From positions 1 to 6,846 of the forward strand of contig CALHBW010000119.1 of assembly GCA_937930625.1 (NCBI GenBank): a stretch of 6,846 nt of DNA. The letters are read 5' to 3'. The position numbers and the translations under genes are program-made. Below the pieces are notes generated by a model. The model made no database searches, was not told where the DNA came from, and was given only the letters and a program-made list of their open reading frames with translations. This document shows, piece after piece, positions 3,891 to 6,846 of this stretch (position 1 is the stretch's first letter; every line of letters starts with the position of its first letter). Origin of the DNA: an uncultured Saprospiraceae bacterium. Its GTDB lineage: Bacteria; Bacteroidota; Bacteroidia; Chitinophagales; Saprospiraceae.

Positions 3891-6494
3891 ATGGCAAAAA
3901 GATTTGCAAAAAAAATACTATGGATAGGCTGGGATGCAGCCGACTGGAAGGTTATCAATCCGATGATTGAATTGGGGTATTTACCCAATTTAGAAAAAAT
4001 GATTAACGAGGGCGTTATGGGTAATTTGGCAACGCTCGACCCGCCGATGTCCCCTACCCTATGGACAGCGATGTCTTGTGGCAAACGCCCATACAAGCAT
4101 GGTATTCATGGCTTTACGGAGGTTGACCCTTCGGGAGAAGGTGTGCGCCCATCGTACATTACGTCGCGCAAAGTAAAGGCAATTTGGAATATGATGATGC
4201 AAAGCGGGATGAAATGCCATCAGATTGGATGGTGGCCCAGTCACCCTGCCGAGCCGACAAATGGCATCTATGTCTCCAATTTTTTTCATAAGGCAAATAA
4301 ATATAAAAAGAAAGGCAGACCAAAAGAGTGGCCCATGAGCAAGGGCAGTGTGCATCCGCCTGAAATGGAGGAAATCTTCGCTGATTTGCGTATCCATCCG
4401 AATGAATTGACTGCGGCTCATATTGCGCCCTTCATCCGAAATCTGGATAAGATGGATATGAAAGATAAGAAGATGCAGCAGTTGATTAATTCGGTCCGCA
4501 AAATCACTGCCGACGCTGCTTGTCTTCAAAATGCGGTTACTTATGTCTTGGAAAATTACGACGATTGGGATATGACTTGTGTGTATTTTGATGCGATTGA
4601 CCACTATGGTCATGGTTTTATGAAATATCACCCACCGCGTCGTCCGCACATTCCTGATAAAATTTATAAACACTTCAAAGATGTTGTTGCAAGTGGTTAT
4701 CAATACCATGATATGATATTAGGTCGTTTGTTGGATATGGTGGATGATGAGACGGTTGTGGTCTTGGTGTCCGACCATGGATTTCACCCTGACCATCTGC
4801 GTCCGAAACAATTACCCATCAAAGAAGAACCCGCTGCACCCGCGCTCGAACACAGTCCCTACGGCATTATCGTAGCCAAAGGACCGGGTATCAAGAAAGA
4901 TGAACTTATTTACGGCGCAAGTTTGATTGATATGTGTCCGACTTTGTTGGCGATGTTGGGCTTGCCTGTTGCGCGCGATTTTGATGGCAAGGTTTTGATG
5001 AATTTGTTTGAAGAACCTATCGAAGTCGATGTGATTGATTCGTGGGAAGATGTACCCGGCGAATGTGGTCAGCACGATAAAGAAGCGACAATAGACCCCG
5101 AAGCTGCTAAGGCAGAATTGCAGCAGTTGATAGATTTGGGCTATATCGAAGACCCCGGACCAAATAAGGAAAAAGCGATTGAACGTACCGAAGAATATAA
5201 CAAATATTTCTTGGCGCGCGCCTTTGTAAATGGTGGCAGACAAGAGGATGCTCTACCACTTTTTGAGGAATTGTGGGAAGATAATCGCGATAATGCGCGT
5301 TTCGGGATTCGCTTGGTAAATTGCTATATGGATGTGGGTATGTTGAAGGAAGCAAGAGAGATTGTGGATGCTATCTTTGAATTAAAAATCAATGATTCGC
5401 CCAATTTAAATGTATTAAGTGGGACGCTGTATTTACGCGAGAAAAAATACAAAAAAGCAGTCAAGGAATTTGAAAAAGCCTACGAACAAATACCAAAATC
5501 ACCCAATATAAATCTCCAATTGGCTCAAGGTTATATGCGCCTCAACAAATTCAAAATGGCACGCGAAGCCGCGAATCGCGAGTTGCACATTAATTACGAA
5601 AACCCTGAAGCACATCGTATTTTAGGAGAAGTTGATTTGAAGAAAAAAGATTACGAAAAAGCTGCCGAACATTTTCTCGACGCACTTGGTTTGCGTTATC
5701 ACAATCCACGAGCGCATTATGGACTTGGTAAGGCTTTATTCGAAATGGAAGATTACGAAAATGCGGCGCAGGCATTGAGTGTGGCATTGAAAATTTTCCC
5801 AAGATTTGAACAGGCACGTAATCTGTTGATTCGTCTTTATACCCATAAAATCAAAGACGAAGAGAAAGTTGCCGAATTACAAAAAGAACACGAAGAAATC
5901 ATTCAAAGCAGTAAAAAATTACCCATTGTGTCAGGTTACAAACGCGGTGGTTCTTCGGTAGTCATGCGAATGTTGGAAATGGGCGGTGCGAAATTATTTA
6001 CAGATGATGCGAAAAAAGCCGACGAACACAACCCACATGGCTATTACGAATACAGCAAAACATATGATTTGCACCACAACAAGAATTTCGTCAAAATGAT
6101 TGGTGAAGACCAAATCTTGAAAGCATATGCCAGTCAGTTACCGTTTTTGCCGCGCCATAATCAGTACCGAATCGTATTTGTAGAACGTGATATGCAGGAA
6201 ATTTTGCAGTCGCGTCATGCCATCAGAGTCGCACAAAAGAAAGCCAAAGCAGGTAATTTCGATATGATGGCATTCGCCAAACTCGGTATGCGAATGGAAC
6301 GCATCAACAAATGGCTCAACACTCGCCAAAACTTAGAAGTCTTGCGCCTACAATACAAAGACATCCTCGAAAATCCGGCAGCAGCCGCACAGAAAATCGC
6401 TGATTTTTATCCTGAACTCAATTTGAATGTGGAAGCCATGACGAAGGGAGTTGATTTGGAATTGGTGAGGAAGGAGGAAGAAGTGGTCGCATAA
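3891..6494 (+). CDS. alkaline phosphatase-family hydrolase / TPR / sulfotransferase-like fusion protein
   Basis: An 867-residue paralogue of the protein at 675-3185 with the same domain order. Residues 8-370 form a phosphodiesterase/nucleotide pyrophosphatase-like alkaline phosphatase domain with its active site apparently complete. D15 sits in GWDAADW, S54 is the likely nucleophile after LDPPM, DAIDHYGH (234-241) supplies a metal Asp and His, SDHG has D295 and H296, and H321 precedes the YGIIVAKGPGI strand. Residues about 435-655 are TPR-like repeats (for example NPEAHRILGEVDLKKKDYEKAAEHFLDAL). Residues about 678-850 are a sulfotransferase-like domain retaining R766/S774 for the 3'-phosphate, but the 5' loop reads SGYKRGGSS (681-689) instead of SGLPRSGTS, so cofactor binding is doubtful. 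No formylglycine motif (CxPxR) is present, arguing against a sulfatase. There is no signal peptide, so it is probably cytoplasmic; the fold starts at once, supporting this ATG. The substrate is unknown; TPRs suggest a protein partner. A strong terminator follows. Confidence 0.92.
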   Translation: MAKRFAKKILWIGWDAADWKVINPMIELGYLPNLEKMINEGVMGNLATLDPPMSPTLWTAMSCGKRPYKHGIHGFTEVDPSGEGVRPSYITSRKVKAIWNMMMQSGMKCHQIGWWPSHPAEPTNGIYVSNFFHKANKYKKKGRPKEWPMSKGSVHPPEMEEIFADLRIHPNELTAAHIAPFIRNLDKMDMKDKKMQQLINSVRKITADAACLQNAVTYVLENYDDWDMTCVYFDAIDHYGHGFMKYHPPRRPHIPDKIYKHFKDVVASGYQYHDMILGRLLDMVDDETVVVLVSDHGFHPDHLRPKQLPIKEEPAAPALEHSPYGIIVAKGPGIKKDELIYGASLIDMCPTLLAMLGLPVARDFDGKVLMNLFEEPIEVDVIDSWEDVPGECGQHDKEATIDPEAAKAELQQLIDLGYIEDPGPNKEKAIERTEEYNKYFLARAFVNGGRQEDALPLFEELWEDNRDNARFGIRLVNCYMDVGMLKEAREIVDAIFELKINDSPNLNVLSGTLYLREKKYKKAVKEFEKAYEQIPKSPNINLQLAQGYMRLNKFKMAREAANRELHINYENPEAHRILGEVDLKKKDYEKAAEHFLDALGLRYHNPRAHYGLGKALFEMEDYENAAQALSVALKIFPRFEQARNLLIRLYTHKIKDEEKVAELQKEHEEIIQSSKKLPIVSGYKRGGSSVVMRMLEMGGAKLFTDDAKKADEHNPHGYYEYSKTYDLHHNKNFVKMIGEDQILKAYASQLPFLPRHNQYRIVFVERDMQEILQSRHAIRVAQKKAKAGNFDMMAFAKLGMRMERINKWLNTRQNLEVLRLQYKDILENPAAAAQKIADFYPELNLNVEAMTKGVDLELVRKEEEVVA

Positions 6495-6500
6495 AATAAA

Positions 6501-6546
6501 AGCAGGTTTAGATGATTTTGAAAATCATCTAAACCTGCTCTTTTTT
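6501..6546. terminator. bidirectional intrinsic terminator between convergent genes
   Basis: Bases 6501-6519 and 6521-6539 are perfect reverse complements (19 bp, single central G at 6520), beginning AGCAGGTTTAG. The + strand stem is followed by six T (6541-6546). On the - strand the stem is followed by a T-rich stretch, the complement of AATAAAATAAA-like sequence at 6492-6500. It lies 6 bp after the stop of the 867-residue gene and 18 bp from the stop of the opposing dehydrogenase gene, so it should end both transcripts. Confidence 0.93.
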
Positions 6547-6564
6547 ATTCAATAAGCAACCTCT

Positions 6565-6846
6565 TTAACTCACTCCTTCCTTACTCATCATCTGCTTAAT
6601 CGTATTTCTACCAAGCTGATACATATGCACCTCATCCGGTCCGTCGGCAAGTCGTATAGTACGCCCATAAATCCAGTATCCGGCAAGCGGCGTATCTTGA
6701 CAAACCCCCATACCGCCATGCGCCTGAATCGCTCTATCGACCACATTACAAGTCATTGTCGGTACGACAATTTTAATCATTGCCACTAAGTCTTTTGCCT
6801 CTTTGATACCGAATCTATCAATCTTATCCGCAGCCGAAAGCGTCAG
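6565..6846 (-). CDS. acyl-CoA dehydrogenase family protein, C-terminal part (partial)
   Basis: The frame is open from the right window edge to TAA at 6565-6567, giving the last 93 residues of a flavin-dependent acyl-CoA dehydrogenase. The fragment starts LTLSAADKID and carries the family's C-terminal signatures: VVDRAIQAHGGMGV, with the Gln/His-Gly-Gly element that contacts FAD across the dimer, then TPLAGYWIYGRTIRLADGPDEVH in the last helices. The family introduces the alpha,beta double bond into acyl-CoA during beta-oxidation or amino-acid breakdown. The sequence is closest in feel to the ACAD10/11-like branch, from memory only. The N-terminal and middle domains, including the catalytic base, lie outside the window. 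It is convergent with the large fusion gene and separated by a shared terminator, so a functional link to that gene is not indicated. An internal GTG near 6784-6786 is not the real start, since homology continues upstream. Confidence 0.93.
   Translation of the reverse strand: MTLSAADKIDRFGIKEAKDLVAMIKIVVPTMTCNVVDRAIQAHGGMGVCQDTPLAGYWIYGRTIRLADGPDEVHMYQLGRNTIKQMMSKEGVS

Noticed and set aside
4070..4095. CGKRP in the nucleophile region as a sulfatase signature
   Set aside because: The formylglycine motif needs CxPxR or a close variant at the nucleophile position. Here the nucleophile position is S54, and CGKRP is the conserved structural TGK-type turn after it.
4059..4709. 216-residue open frame on the - strand
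   Set aside because: It lies wholly antisense to the well-supported hydrolase domain of the 867-residue protein, has no recognisable motif, and reads as a shadow frame.
6784..6786. GTG as start of a 73-residue - strand gene
   Set aside because: The frame stays open to the window edge with acyl-CoA dehydrogenase-like residues upstream, so this is an internal Val codon of a partial gene.

Overview
The window looks like a chromosomal segment of a Bacteroidota bacterium, probably of the Saprospiraceae/Sphingobacteriales type. This is inferred from moderate-to-low GC coding sequence, starts without Shine-Dalgarno motifs, a solitary four-helix-bundle (TIGR02436/PF05635-type) gene between unrelated genes, and intergenic spacers filled with short degenerate repeats. 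No rRNA, tRNA, CRISPR array, transposase or phage gene was seen.

Layout: positions 1-251 are a leader with a possible C-terminal tail of an upstream gene, two hairpins and a heptamer-like repeat. A 70-residue orphan protein follows (252-464). Then comes an 836-residue three-domain protein (675-3185), a 123-residue four-helix-bundle protein (3315-3686), and an 867-residue paralogue of the first large protein (3891-6494). All are on the + strand. A strong bidirectional terminator (6501-6546) separates them from a convergent acyl-CoA dehydrogenase gene on the - strand that runs off the right edge.

The two large proteins share one order of domains: an N-terminal alkaline-phosphatase-superfamily domain (type I phosphodiesterase/nucleotide pyrophosphatase-like), a TPR solenoid, and a C-terminal sulfotransferase-like P-loop domain. 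Neither has a signal peptide, so both are probably cytoplasmic. The most notable observation is reciprocal decay. The downstream copy keeps every recognisable metal ligand and a Ser nucleophile in its hydrolase domain but has an altered P-loop (YKRGGSS). The upstream copy has lost nearly all hydrolase active-site residues but keeps a textbook LPRSGTS P-loop. This suggests an ancient duplication followed by division of labour, perhaps as a complex in which each subunit supplies one working active site. The substrate is unknown.

The second notable theme is the spacers. Each + strand spacer holds its own family of 6-8 bp degenerate tandem repeats, several reaching almost to a start codon. The four-helix-bundle gene is bracketed on both sides by the same octamer family (GTGCTGAT and its reverse complement), so gene plus repeats may be one inserted cassette.
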